DNA of 64,000 nucleotides from Coenobita brevimanus (lineage: Eukaryota > Arthropoda > Malacostraca > Decapoda > Coenobitidae): NCBI GenBank assembly GCA_032717465.1, contig CM064681.1:8594332-8658331 (forward strand). Direction: 5' to 3'. A program made the position numbers and the translations under genes. Of the stretch, positions 40,083-50,129 are shown one piece after another. The notes beneath the pieces were generated by a model. That model saw only the letters and a program-made list of their open reading frames with translations. It was not told the origin of the DNA and ran no database searches. How positions within the stretch are numbered: position 1 is the first letter of the stretch; each line of letters starts with the position of its first letter.

Positions 40083-40430
40083 GGAGAGGACTTACATGGA
40101 GAGACAGGAAAATAACTTCATGGAGTGTTTGTTTTTGGGATGGCGTGGGTGTGCTGGAAACTTATAGGAGAGGTACCCTGAGATGGCTTGGTCATGTGGA
40201 AAGAATGGAGAATGAAAGACTGACAAGGAGAGTGAATGTGAGCGAGGTGGTGAGGGAATGAGGTGGGAGGAGACCAAGGATGAGACGGAGGGATTAGCTG
40301 GAGAGGTATGCGAAAGTGATGTAAGTTGGAGAGACGGCGGCGTGATGGCGTTGGACAGGGTGACATGGAAGCATTATGTCTGTGGTCACCCCTTCCAGGA
40401 TTAAATTGTCTGGTCATAGAAGATACATAG
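40083..40430 (+). mobile_element. Family B: longest LINE 3' fragment with reverse-transcriptase C-terminus remnant
   Basis: Codons 40,154-40,261 read LETYRRGT then LRWLGHVERMENERLTRRV and NVSEVVRE before a stop. LRWxGHVERM...R is the well-known segment at the C-terminal end of many non-LTR retrotransposon reverse transcriptases. After the stop, GRRPRMRRRD is recognisable. Downstream is the common family B tail (GACATGGAAGCATTATGTCT, GTGGTCACCCCTTCCAGGAT) and a degenerate GATACATAGAC tail. It links the nine shorter copies to a LINE. The fragment is inactive: 5'-truncated with an in-frame stop. Confidence 0.85.
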
Positions 40431-40775
40431 ACTTCCTTCACATCGATGTCCCCAGGTTTAGTCACATAAAAATTAACAGTAAGTTTCTGTATCGATCTGT
40501 CACAGTTCCTTGCCTTGTTTGCGTAGAAGAATTTTACATAAAAGAAAAAAAAAAGAGAGATATATGTCTTGACCTCACTCTTGAATTTCCCTAATAAATA
40601 CCTTCTCCAAATGTGGGAATACTTTTTCCATCTCATAAATTTGTCTTTGGTTCTACATATTTTTGGCTGAAGACGAGCGGACTTTAATTTATTATGGTCG
40701 TTTTTCCCCTCAGCCACCATTATATTGTGTCACGGTTGTCAAGATTATTAATCCACGAGTTTGTTTATCATTCCA

Positions 40776-40862
40776 CTGCTTACTGCCAAATCGGGAACGT
40801 AAAGGCCCCGGGCTAGACTTCAAAATCCCGACATTAAGGGCTAGAGTCGCTAATCACCTGGA
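40776..40862 (-). repeat. Family E repeat copy
   Basis: The reverse complement contains CTTAATGTCGGGATTTTGAA, GTCTAGCCCGGGGCCTTTAC and GTTCCCGATTTGGCA. This matches ATGTCGGGAGTAAGTAGCGT / AGCCCCGGACCCCTACGCTC / CTGATGGGGCA at 51.6 kb. Confidence 0.6.
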
Positions 40863-41535
40863 CCTGAGAGGCATTATGTGAGCAATAAACATTAACTATC
40901 TCTCGGATGTAAACCCTTACGAGACAAATACAGGTGGTGCTCCGTAACCCGCTAAACCACCAGGCGTTTACTGGTTATATACATTACTACCAAACGATAC
41001 TAAATGGTTATCTGCTAGAAATGCATCTGATTTCTTACTGCACAATCATATGAAGAAGACAGTGCTACATCATGTGAGTGGATAAACAAATTCCTGAGAA
41101 ACATGGATTAATATAAGTGACAGCATAATAATATTTGAATGTAGTTTCGGCCAGCTTAATATAAACTGGGCTTAACAATGATTTCCCAGCTACTTCAGTA
41201 ATGTATATAATCATCCGTCACCCGTAGCATCAGCCTACCCGGATAAATGTTATACTGAGAATAATGAGGCAAATTTACATGAGCTTACGATATTCGTACT
41301 CTGAACAAAGTTAAGAGGGGTAGGAAAATAATTTATGAAAAAATAATGTGGCAATTATTATTCTGTGAGGTTAAGTACGTGGAAAATTGTTCGTATTTAC
41401 TATTTCGTCAAAATTGATGCCCAGTCGTAGTAAAATATTTTGTATTTCAAAATTAAACTGTACTGCAATTCGTCAAACATTGAAGAGAAGTAAAAGAGAA
41501 AGACAGATAAAAGAAAATATGAACGGTATGCAAAA
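40863..41535. other. No feature recognised
   Basis: Unique, AT-rich sequence. Confidence 0.4.
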
Positions 41536-41536
41536 C

Positions 41537-41570
<34 letters not shown>

Positions 41571-41575
41571 CAATT
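41537..41575. repeat. (CA)n microsatellite
   Basis: About 18 CA units with one CG interruption. Confidence 0.95.
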
Positions 41576-41625
41576 AGGCCTCGGTTATCCCAGCACATTA
41601 ACTACGCTTAAAACACCTGGAACTG

Positions 41626-41626
<1 letters not shown>

Positions 41627-41700
<74 letters not shown>
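41627..41700. repeat. (CA)n microsatellite
   Basis: 37 uninterrupted CA units. Confidence 0.98.
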
Positions 41701-41702
<2 letters not shown>

Positions 41703-41811
41703 GGAGATGAGGAGAGCACCACAGTGAAGGTACATGCAAGTAGAAGAGCGGTATGATAATGTGGCCCAGCGTAGGGAACCTGTCTTAGTAAAGAAACACA
41801 TAATAAGATCT

Positions 41812-41819
41812 CCCCCCCC

Positions 41820-41854
<35 letters not shown>

Positions 41855-41855
41855 A
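41812..41855. repeat. C-run and (CT)n microsatellite
   Basis: A run of about nine C precedes about 18 CT units with one TT interruption. Confidence 0.95.
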
Positions 41856-41929
41856 TGTAGCAAAATTATTTATCTTTATCTTCCATATCGTGGATATTGA
41901 TAATAGTAGGACAGAGTAATACTGAGATC

Positions 41930-42145
41930 TGGGTGTGGGTATGGATGTACTGGAAGCTGGGTGTGGGTGTAGGAAGGTGAGTATGAATGGGTGTGCGGGC
42001 GAGAGTAGATGTGGCTTTGGGTGTGTGGAAGGTTATGGGTATGGTGGACTGTAGGTGTGGGTGTGAGGGAGGGTATGGGTACGGGTGTGAGAGGTGTGGG
42101 TGTAGGAGAGTAGAAGTGTGGGTGTAAGTTAGATGTCTGGAGGTG
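41930..42145. repeat. GGGTGTGGGTATG-type minisatellite
   Basis: Degenerate GGGTGTGGGTGTAGG words over about 215 bp. Confidence 0.8.
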
Positions 42146-42149
42146 CAGA

Positions 42150-43015
42150 CGAGAAGCAAAGGTGTACTACTGAGTATAAGGGTACGGTTTTAAGGTCAGA
42201 GTATAAGTGACTGTTGGACTGAATTTTGGGACAGGAATTTAGTTCACGTACAGCTGGCCTCAAAGTCCTGTCGCCTCTCCTGTTTTATTCTCCATGGACT
42301 TTGGAAATCAGTGTGGAGAACCCGTAACAACTAACACTAAGTTATTTGGCCACAGATCAGTGTCATCAGTGTTACTTGCTGAGGATTTAAGACACTGATT
42401 TTCACAGCGCATTTAAAAAAGAAAAATGAAAAGGTCGGCGGCAGGACCTATGATGGCGACTGTACATTAATTCCTCGTTGCAATTCAGGGATGCGATTAA
42501 AACATCACATATATATATATATTTTTTTCATACAACTGGTACTGTAAATTGGGGTAAACTGGCATATCAACTTTATATATACCGGTACCAAAGGAGCTTT
42601 GGTAATATCTGTATAATGTACTGTTGAGTTACTAGCAAAAATGACGGTCAAAAAGCCGATTTATACTGACAAATTTACTGCACAAGTATATGTCAGTGTG
42701 TGTCTAAACATTATCTTGTTTCATGTATACATAATTTCAAAATAATCATGACTCTGTGATGGGAGGAAAATACATAACAAAGCCCCCTGACTCATACTGC
42801 CGGTAAACTCTGCAAACCAAGCATAAAGTTGTAAGCTCCTGTCCCATTGCCTCAGGTTATCGCTTGGCCGACACGACCAGACCAAGGTATATTCCGCACC
42901 AGACGACCCGTTGCAGGAGGCCGGCGAGGCTGATGACTGAATGATGAGGCGTTATGACGGCAAGGTGGATGACACAGAAGGAGGCGGTAGTAGTGGAGTT
43001 CAAGAATTCACTAAT
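42150..43015. other. No gene recognised
   Basis: Apparently unique. A mild CpG-rich patch occurs at about 42,855-42,970 (GACGACCCGTTGCAGGAGGC, CGGCGAGGCTGATGACTGAA), but no exon structure is evident. Confidence 0.4.
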
Positions 43016-43330
43016 ATTTTAACCTGTATTACTAAAACTTAAGATTCAGAACGTAAATGCATGAGAGGGAGATATGGAATTCTTGCATTACTCAAACTTT
43101 AAAGACAGAGGAAGCAAACAATATGAGAGGAAGGTATGGGACTCTTGTATTCTTGAAACTTTAAAGACACGAGGAACAAAGGGCACGAAATGAAAGTAAG
43201 GGATTCTTGTACCGCCCTTACTTTAAGGAAACATGGAGCAAAGACTACGAGAGGAATATACGAGGCTCTTAACCTGTATTACCCAAGCTTTAAAGACACA
43301 GATAGCAAAGACTAGGAAACGAAGATTATA
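43016..43330 (+). repeat. Five-copy tandem repeat, 62-63-bp unit
   Basis: Units start near 43,018, 43,080, 43,143, 43,206 and 43,268. The shared plan is CTTGTATTACTCAAACTTTA, AAGACACAGGAAGCAAAGAC, TACGAGAGGAAGGTATGGGA. The copies are old (about 60-80% alike by eye) but the period is strict. Confidence 0.85.
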
Positions 43331-43654
43331 TTACAGCCAGGGAAACAATTATCCTCCCAGTCAGGCTTAACATTATTCAGAAACAAAAAGATGCTTAACT
43401 GAACTGAAGCTCGTCTCAGATGGTTCAACTTTACCTGGATTTTCTGGAGATACTAAAAATCCCAAACTGTTTCACACGATGCCTAAAAGAGTGACCTGGT
43501 AAAGAGGATTTATTATCACTCTATTCTTGTTACTTAAAGAAGGGCGTCTTGCATTAAAAGGGCTAATGGCTGCTGAGTAGAGGGAAATTATACTCTGACC
43601 TGTACTTTAAAGGCTCTGGAGTTCCCAAAGTCTTAAAACTTTCAGGAAGATAAC

Positions 43655-43720
43655 TTTTTTTTAAACTGATTCCCCAGACGATTTTCTTCAGCGTCAGTGA
43701 GAGTTCATGTAGCGAAGGGA
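43655..43720 (+). repeat. Element A half-copy
   Basis: TTCCCCAGACGATTTTCTTC, AGCGTCAGTGAGAGTTCATG, TAGCGAAGGGAGC. Confidence 0.8.
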
Positions 43721-43901
43721 GCAAAACAAACACCCTACGGTAAATTTCTTCCTTTCGAGAGATTTTTCTGAGGTGACTTAAACACTATATATCCCGTCCT
43801 TACGAGTGTTTTCTTAGGTGACAAACAAACAACGTATAATTAAATCTTCTTTATGTTTTTTTTCTTCTTTTCGTGAGGTAAATTACACATACACCATCAG
43901 T

Positions 43902-43988
43902 ATTTTTCTCACATGGAGGCGATTTGTTTGTGGCCACCCCAGACGGAACTAAGGCGTCTGGCAAATGACAGAGATAGATTTTTCTCAC
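43902..43988 (+). mobile_element. Family B 65-bp LINE-tail insertion with perfect 11-bp target-site duplication
   Basis: The insert (43,913-43,977) is ATGGAGGCGATTTGTTTGTG, GCCACCCCAGACGGAACTAA, GGCGTCTGGCAAATGACAGA, GATAG. It is flanked by identical atttttctcac copies at 43,902-43,912 and 43,978-43,988. The family members share the 3' part, and this one shows the shortest retained length. Confidence 0.92.
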
Positions 43989-44026
43989 GAGAGGCTTTTC
44001 TGAGATGGCAAACACAACATTATTAT

Positions 44027-44080
44027 TTCTTCCTTTCAAGACGGTTTTCTGAGGTGACTAAAATCGTCTGACTAGCAAAA
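44027..44080 (-). repeat. Element A half-copy
   Basis: TTCAAGACGGTTTTCTGAGG then TGACTAAAATCGTCTGACTA. Confidence 0.7.
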
Positions 44081-44140
44081 TTAAATACAGATATAACGAG
44101 GTAATGAGGGATTCTACACAGGAAATACTTGAACTTCTAC

Positions 44141-44345
44141 CCTCCTCCTCCTCCTCCTCCTCTTCTTCTTTTTCTTCTTCTTCCTCTTCCTCCTCCTCCT
44201 CTTTATCTTTCTTTACTTCTTCTTCTTTTCTTCTACTTCATCTTATTATTATTATTACTATTATTATTATTATTTTTATTTCTTTTTACCTCATTCTTGC
44301 CACCTAAGAACGACTGTATTAAGTTGAGGGCACACCTCTCGAGGT
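44141..44345. repeat. (CTC/TTC)n and (ATT)n microsatellites followed by an element A half
   Basis: Trinucleotide runs at 44,141-44,280, then TGCCACCTAAGAACGACTGT, ATTAAGTTGAGGGC and CACCTCTCGAGGTAAATGG. Confidence 0.8.
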
Positions 44346-44394
44346 AAATGGAGATGATTTCAAACCCACTTATTATCAGACGAAACAGAAGAAT

Positions 44395-44740
44395 GATGAG
44401 GAAAGTGGAGGGAAGAAAGAGGAATAACGTGGAAAGAGGAATGAAGAGGAAAGAGCCTGGGCAAAAAGGAAGAATGATGAGGAAAGTGAGGAGATGAAAG
44501 AGAAATGAAGAGGAAAAATGAAGGGTGGACAGGAGGAATGATGAAGAAAGTGCAGAGAGGAAAGAGGAATGAGCAGGGAAGAATGAAGAGGAAAGTGGAG
44601 GTAAGAAAAGAAATAATCAAGGACAAAAAAAGGGGGCAAAGATAATAAATAAAGAGAAGGAAAAAGAGGAACGATGAGGAAAGTGAGAGGAGGAAAGAGG
44701 ACTGTTAAGGATCGAAGAGGGACGAAAAAGAGTAAGAAAT
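44395..44740. repeat. Purine-rich minisatellite (GAGGAAAGTGGAGGAAGAAA unit)
   Basis: Repeated ATGATGAGGAAAGTGGAG and AAGAGGAATGA words at about 30-35-bp spacing. Confidence 0.8.
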
Positions 44741-44807
44741 CTATCCTAGGTTTGTGGCAGCAGGAATAATATGGTAAGAAAAGATGTCCTAAGGAACATA
44801 TTCCAAA

Positions 44808-44907
44808 TAAATAATAATAATAATAATAATAGTAATAACAATAATAATAATAACTAACAATAATATATGATCACAATACCGAAAGAAATGATGTGGAAAA
44901 CCGTCCC

Positions 44908-44950
<43 letters not shown>

Positions 44951-45005
44951 TAATAATAATAATAATAATAATAATAAAATAATAATAATAATAATAATAA
45001 TAACA
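44808..45005. repeat. (AAT)n microsatellite with interruptions
   Basis: About 200 bp of AAT runs, with one unique 50-bp insert (about 44,860-44,910). Confidence 0.96.
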
Positions 45006-45115
45006 ATAGAGATAAGAGCCAAAAATAGTGCACTTTAAACTTATAATAAAATAAATACACATAACTAGATCAATGAATACATGTTAATACATTACCAGAA
45101 AGACGAAAGTGAGGG

Positions 45116-45806
45116 AGGAGGAGGAGGAGGAGGAGGAGGACAAAAGAAAGCAAACAGCAACAGACCTAATTGTCTTTTCGAGGCTATTTGTTACTGAGAT
45201 AATTCTGACTATGGTATCTTATCTCTCAGTCTAAGATGCTGATCGTAAAGCAAGGAGGTTATGAAGGAGGAAGAGGAAGAAGGGGAGAATCAAAAGGAGA
45301 AGCAGTTGGTGAAGAATGAGGAGAAGCAAGAAGAGAAGGAAGAATAAGAGGAAGAAAAGAAGAGAAATTAGTGAAGAATGACTTGGAGGAGGAGGAGGAG
45401 GAGGAGGAGGAGGAGGAGGAAAAATAAGAGGAAGAAAAAGAATAGGAATTAATAAAGGATAAGATCGAGGATTAGCTGGAAGAAGAGAAAGAGAAAAGGT
45501 ATGAGGATGAGGAGATAGTAAAGTATGAGTTGGAGCAGGAGCAGGAGCAGGAAGATGAGGAAGAATAAGAGGAGGAATTAATGAAAGAAACCAAAAAAAG
45601 GAGGAGGATTTTGTGAAAACTGAATTGCAGGAGCACCAGAAAGAAGACGAAGAGAAAAAGTAGAAGAGTTAGAGGGACGAATTGGAGGAGCAGGAAGAGG
45701 AGGAGGAGGAGGGGTAGGAAGAGGAGGAGGAGGGGTAGGAAGAAGAGGAGGAGATAGGAGGAGGAGGAGGAGGAGGAGAAGAAAGGAGGAGGAGGAAGAG
45801 GAGGAG
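45116..45806. repeat. Purine-rich (GAG/GAA) tract
   Basis: Dense GAGGAGGAG, GAAGAAGA and GAGCAGGA words; nearly all purine on the plus strand. Perfect (GGA)n runs occur at 45,116-45,141, 45,390-45,420 and 45,758-45,778. Confidence 0.9.
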
Positions 45807-45962
45807 AGAGCGCCCCCTATCCTAACCTAACCCAGCAGCCTCGTAAGTGTTCATCTTGCTTAAGTCGCGAGATGTTGGCCTCATTAAGCTTTTAATCCAA
45901 TTATTGGGACAGGAGCCGGCACCCCACATTAAAATACGACCATTACCAGCCTACCCACGCCA
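45807..45962. other. Unique island between two polypurine tracts
   Basis: About 155 bp of non-repetitive mixed sequence containing CTTAAGTCGCGAGATGTTGG, CCTCATTAAGCTTTTAATCC and AATTATTGGGACAGGAGC. TTAATCCAATTA resembles paired homeodomain-binding half-sites. It may be unique DNA left between expanding repeats, or a conserved non-coding element. Confidence 0.3.
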
Positions 45963-46009
45963 CGCCACACTGGGGGGGGCGCTGGGGGTGAGGGGAAGGA
46001 GGTAGGGAT

Positions 46010-46850
46010 GGAATGAAGGGAGTAGGAAGGATGAGGGAAGGGAACAGGAGAGATGGTAGGAAGGAAGTAGGAGGGATGGAAGGAAGTACGAGGGATGGAA
46101 GGAAGTAGGGGAAATGGAAGGAAGGAAGTAGGAGGGATGGAAGGAAAGGAATAGGAGGGATGGAAGGAAGTAGGAGGGATGGAAAGAAGGGAATAGGAGG
46201 GATGGAAGGAAAGGAATAGGAGGGATGGAAGGAAAGGAATAGGAGGGATGGAAGGAAAGGAATAGGAGGGATGGAAGGAAGTAGGAGGGATGGAAGGAAA
46301 GGAATACGAGGGATGGAAAGAAGGAAGTAGGAGGGCTGGAAGGAAGGAAGGGAGTAGGAGGAATGGAAGGAAGGGAAAGGTGGGATGGAAGGAAGGAAGT
46401 AGGAGGGACGGAAGGAAGGGAATAGGAGGGATGGAAGGAAGGAAGTAGGAGGGAAGGAAGGAAGTAGGGAGGATGGAAGGAAGGAAGTAGGAGGAGTGGA
46501 AGGAACGGAGTTGGAGGGATGGAAGGAATGGAATAGGAGGGATGGAAGGAATAGAGTAGGAGAGATGGAAGGAAGGGAGTAGGAAGGATGGAAAGCGGGG
46601 AAGGGTGAGATGTGGAAGGAAGGGTGAAGGAACGAAGGAAGGAAGGACTGGGAAGAGTTAGATGAGGGGTTGTGGCAGATGAGAAAGGAGGGAAGGAAGG
46701 AAGGAAGGGAAAAAGGAGGGAAGTGAGAAAGGAAGGATGAAAGAAGTGAAGGAAGGAAGGAAAAAAGGAAGAGCATGGTGGGAAGGGAAAGAGAGAGAGT
46801 GGGAGAGAGAAGGAGGGAGAAGGTGGGAGGGAGGGAGGGAGGCAGAGGAT
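46010..46850. repeat. GGAGGGATGGAAGGAAGGAA minisatellite
   Basis: More than 25 units of 19-27 bp: AGTAGGAGGGATGGAAGGAA / AGGAATAGGAGGGATGG. From about 46,620 it grades into (GGAA)n and (GAGG)n. The minus-strand Ser/Phe/Pro frames of 277 and 387 codons are artefacts of the pyrimidine strand. Confidence 0.95.
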
Positions 46851-46951
46851 CGAAGGTGGATGAAAATTAGATTGTGTTGAGCGTCGCATACTGTAGAACC
46901 CTTGCCCCCCCCTCCACCACCCACCGCCACACCCCTTGTCTCCCCCTCTCA

Positions 46952-47012
46952 CTAATGTCTGTCTGTCTGTCTCTCTGTTTGTCTGCCTGCCTGTCTGTCT
47001 CTCTGTGTCTGC
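46952..47012. repeat. (CTGT)n tetranucleotide tract
   Basis: CTGT/CTCT/CTGC tetramers over about 60 bp. Confidence 0.85.
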
Positions 47013-47091
47013 CCCCCCAGTAGTCGTGTCATCTAGTACCATATCCCAGCTCTCGCCAAATTTTTTTTTATACAATTGAGTTTGAGCCATT

Positions 47092-47193
47092 ATTAACCCA
47101 CAAGTTCGGGACAACTCTACTATCCTCTTCCTGTTACCGTCAGACGATTTTATTTAGCTGAAAGTGAGTCATAGGAACCTGAGTGTATTAGTA
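47092..47193 (+). repeat. Element A copy
   Basis: The end TATTAACCCACAAGTTCGGG (47,090) leads to CCTCTTCCTGTTACCGTCAG, core CAGACGATTTTATTTAGCTG, then AAAGTGAGTCATAGGAACCT and GAGTGTATTAG; close to 16,776-16,833. Confidence 0.82.
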
Positions 47194-47250
47194 TGATCAA
47201 TTACTGTAGTTTTTGTGTCTGTGATTGTACATTCCCTCTCCCGCTGATTT

Positions 47251-47437
47251 TCTCTCTCTCCCTCCTCCTCCTCCTCCTCTTCCTCCTCCTCATCATCATC
47301 TCGCTCTTCCTTCCTTTGCTTCACTCCCCTTCTCATCCTTACGTCTAAATATTCCGATTTCCTTTCACGTCTCTTTGTTATTCACTCCATACACGTCATT
47401 CTTTATTTCTTTGGGGAATGAGGTCTATATAGCTGTG

Positions 47438-47476
<39 letters not shown>
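47251..47476. repeat. (CTC/TCC) tract and (CT)n microsatellite
   Basis: CTCCTCCTC/ATC at 47,261-47,302 and about 18 CT units at 47,441-47,476; T/C-rich sequence between. Confidence 0.85.
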
Positions 47477-47479
<3 letters not shown>

Positions 47480-47536
47480 CCATCCGTTCGTTTATCTGCC
47501 ATCTCCCTCCACCGCCTGTCGACCTGTCATATCCCT

Positions 47537-47916
47537 CATCTATCTATATCTCTATCTAATGACGCCGCATCCTGTAAGGGGTGGCCACGAAAAAAGGACC
47601 TCCAGGCGCTTCCGTCCCTACTCAGTAAGGACCCCTCTTTCCCGGGACATACCATCCTGCTTTATATACTCTAGTTCATCCCCATAGTTCCTTCTCGGTC
47701 TGCGCCTCCTTCTCCCAACCACCTCTCTCCTATAGCAAGCTTTCCTGATCATTTTTCCATCCCGTTGTTTCTATTCCTTCTCCTCTCTTTCCTTACCCTC
47801 ATTAACACTCCTAGTCAGTTTCTCCATCTCGCTCTCGGTCTTCTTCTCCTTCCACCCACCCCAACATAGTATTACTCTCCTAGTTAATCTCTCACTCTTC
47901 ATCGCCCTCCTATAAA

Positions 47917-47918
<2 letters not shown>
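47537..47918 (-). mobile_element. Family B: long LINE 3' fragment
   Basis: The reverse strand begins YRRAMKSERLTRRV near 47,915, collinear with the YRRG...ENERLTRRV remnant at 40,166-40,235 but lacking the WLGHVERM stretch. It continues through RRRRPRRNYGDELEY and ends with the tail module GTGGCCACCCCTTACAGGAT / GCGGCGTCATTAG plus GATA units at 47,537-47,558. It is diverged and truncated. The distal side abuts a (CT)n tract. Confidence 0.8.
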
Positions 47919-47919
<1 letters not shown>

Positions 47920-47956
<37 letters not shown>

Positions 47957-47979
47957 GACTGTCTGTCGGCCTGTCCGTC

Positions 47980-48014
<35 letters not shown>

Positions 48015-48015
48015 T
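47920..48015. repeat. (CT)n and (CTGT)n microsatellites
   Basis: About 16 CT units to 47,952, then CTGTCTGTCTGTCTGT and CTCTCTCT. Confidence 0.95.
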
Positions 48016-48029
48016 TCAATACCTTTATT

Positions 48030-48145
48030 CGGGGGTGATTTTCGTCCTTCAGCAGCTTATTTCCTGTACTTCGGTAGTAAAACAATGGGTCAACATCCTT
48101 TCGAAAGCACTTCTTCGTGACTAGTACTAACAGAATAAGACAATA
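48030..48145 (-). repeat. Family D repeat copy
   Basis: The reverse complement runs TAGTACTAGTCACGAAGAAG, TGCTTTCGAAAGGATGTTGA, GAAGTACAGGAAATAAGCTG and CTGAAGGACGAAAATCACCC, in the same order as the 14.9 and 30.9 kb copies. Confidence 0.72.
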
Positions 48146-48210
48146 CAAGTTTTTTGCACCTTTTCATGACATTCCTTCATGACGAGTATGATTTTCCGTG
48201 CTACAAATTA

Positions 48211-48238
48211 TTAGAGAGAGAGAGAGAGAGAGAGAGAT
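48211..48238. repeat. (GA)n microsatellite
   Basis: About 13 GA units. Confidence 0.95.
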
Positions 48239-48239
48239 A

Positions 48240-48915
48240 TGGTAGTAAAGAGATAGCAAGAGACAGCAACAGACAGATGACAATAAAGAGGCAGCAGTTT
48301 TAGCCACAGTTAATATGGACAGAGTATGGTAAATATTTCACTTCTTCATCTCTCTCCGTCATCCGTCTGTCACCTGCCTCATCCGTCTGTCTGTCTGTAA
48401 CCTCTCTCATCCGTCCACCACCCCTCCATTTTAACTGTCTATTTGTCTGTCTGTCTCTCCATTCCCTCACCTGTCTCTCATTTGGGAATAATATCCATAA
48501 AGGCCCTTAATCAAAATTTTCGATAAAAGTCTTTGCAGCATTTAATTTTTTGGCAATTTCATTTAGTCATATTTTTTTTTTTCATTTTAATATTCCTTCT
48601 GCTTTAGTTGTGAATTTTTTCCTAGCCATATGAGTCACGATAAAAGTATACACAAACGTTCTTATACAGGAATTCAAGCTAAAGCAATTTTATGAATAGA
48701 GATCCCAGTCGTGGTTGGAGAGGACAACAATGACCTCTCCGGCACACTGGGATGAGGTGGGTGGGAGAAAGAAGGAAGGGGAAAAAAATCAATAAAAGGA
48801 AAGGTGGGACAAAGAGGCCGCTCATAAAAATACAATACACTCACACACACAGAAAACTGGTTAAGGTTTCAGTTAGGGTGGATCTAGGCGACGTCGATGC
48901 AGATGAAGTTGCGAC
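48240..48915. other. No gene supported
   Basis: Unique sequence with CCGTCTGTC-type words at 48,355-48,475. The 76-codon frame at 48,752-48,982 has an ordinary-looking C-terminal half but no recognisable family, and it runs into a tandem duplication. Confidence 0.4.
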
Positions 48916-48916
48916 A

Positions 48917-49135
48917 TGGGTGCGTTACGAATCCGCTTTAATATCTCATTTATTTGTAAGATTTTATGAGCTGGCTAAATGAGGAATATCACCCACTGAA
49001 ATAGGTTAAAATTACAGCCCACTGCGGTTCGGGTGCACTGCAAATCCAATTTAATATTCACTTTAATATCTGCAGGATTTCATGGACAGGCTTAATTGGG
49101 AATATCACACGAAGAATTAGAAGATAACAGTCAAC
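48917..49135 (+). repeat. Two-copy tandem repeat, about 112 bp
   Basis: GGGTGCGTTACGAATCCGCT / TTAATATCTC...GAGGAATATCACCCACTGAA is followed by GGGTGCACTGCAAATCCAAT / TTAATATCTGC...GGGAATATCACACGAAGAAT. Confidence 0.75.
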
Positions 49136-49331
49136 AGATCATAATATGGTGGATGTCGAGTGCTAAAGGGCTTGTAAAGACTGTTTGAATAATAATATAA
49201 TATAATCACGTAGATGCACTTCATCAAAACAATTACTAATGCATATGTACATCAACCATTGGACCAAATATTCCAGTCTGTTACCCAGAAGGATTACTGT
49301 AGCAAATAATCAATACACTAAAAATAACAGT

Positions 49332-49424
49332 GTATCTATCTATCTATCTATAGCCCGACGCCCTAATCCCGCAAAGGGTGGCCGCAGACAAAACGCCTCC
49401 AAGTCGCTCTGTCACCCACCATTT
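49332..49424 (-). mobile_element. Family B short LINE-tail insertion
   Basis: (TATC)n at 49,332-49,351, then AGCCCGACGCCCTAATCCCG, CAAAGGGTGGCCGCAGACAA, AACGCCTCCAAGTCGCTCTG. It is closest in sequence to 1,710-1,908 (GCGGCCACCC, GGGCGTCGGGCTATAG). A clean target duplication was not found. Confidence 0.8.
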
Positions 49425-49839
49425 GTAATACCTAAAACCCCGATGCTGATTAACAAGACCTCTGTGAACTGTTAAAATTACTTCTGTCAAGGGTTTTTGA
49501 GATACCTGAGCGGGCAAACAACCAGCCAAACACTTATATATATATCTGTTCTTGCTTCCTGCTTACAAAATACTGCTTTCGGATGTTAGGTTATTTCCCT
49601 ACACCCATTCCTTCCCCTTAAATTCCCTTCTTCACCAACTATTTCTTCCAGTCCACCTCCTGCTCTATCAGTTTGGCCCCTCAATATATGCTGATGTTTT
49701 CCTTATCAATCACGCATAACTAAACAACCAAAATCCTCTATTATTCTTCCCCCTTCAGAGGTTTACATAATGATCAAAGAACCGCAAGTGATTCTAGAGT
49801 TTAACCACATTACTCCCAAGATTTTTTTTTTTTTTTTTT

Positions 49840-49974
49840 GTTGCTACATGTTAAGACGATTCTATTCAACGTTTGAGATAATTTCGAGATGGAGAAGTTA
49901 GATACAACCTTCATTCAGCCATATACTACTAGAGGTCTATCCTAAGCTGAGTAAAATCGTCTGTAGGTAGCAAC
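49840..49974. repeat. Element A foldback (complete palindrome-like unit)
   Basis: The left arm is GTTGCTACATGTTAAGACGA, TTCTATTCAACG, GATGGAGAAGTTAGATAC. The centre is AACCTTCATTCAGCC. The right arm is CTACTAGAGGTCTATCCTAA, GCTGAGTAAAATCGTCTGTA, GGTAGCAAC. The arm tips GTTGCTAC and GTAGCAAC are perfect reverse complements, so the 135-bp unit can fold into an imperfect hairpin. Confidence 0.85.
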
Positions 49975-50129
49975 AATGAAATAACAGGTCACTGGACTGG
50001 ATGGGTAAATTTTCCGTCTGCATCGTCCCCTTCCTCCGTCTCCGCTGCCTTCCTCTCTATCACCCCTGCTCTTCACATATTACTCTTTCCGCGAGAGACG
50101 GGACCTGCCCTAAACCATTTCCTCTCCCG

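Noticed and set aside
45815..45835. CCTAACCTAACCC resembling arthropod telomeric repeat
   Set aside because: Only two consecutive CCTAA units, flanked by unrelated sequence; not a telomere or convincing interstitial telomeric array.
45943..47114. 387- and 277-codon Ser/Phe/Pro frames on the minus strand
   Set aside because: Same cause: complement of the GGAGGGATGGAAGG minisatellite, with multiple frames open at once.
48752..48982. 76-codon frame with an ordinary-looking C-terminal part
   Set aside because: Its end lies in a two-copy tandem repeat whose second copy is not open; no family recognised.
49311..49440. Target-site duplication around the 49.3-kb family B copy
   Set aside because: AATACACTAAAA and AATACCTAAAA are similar but the left copy is separated from the tail by unrelated bases; not accepted.
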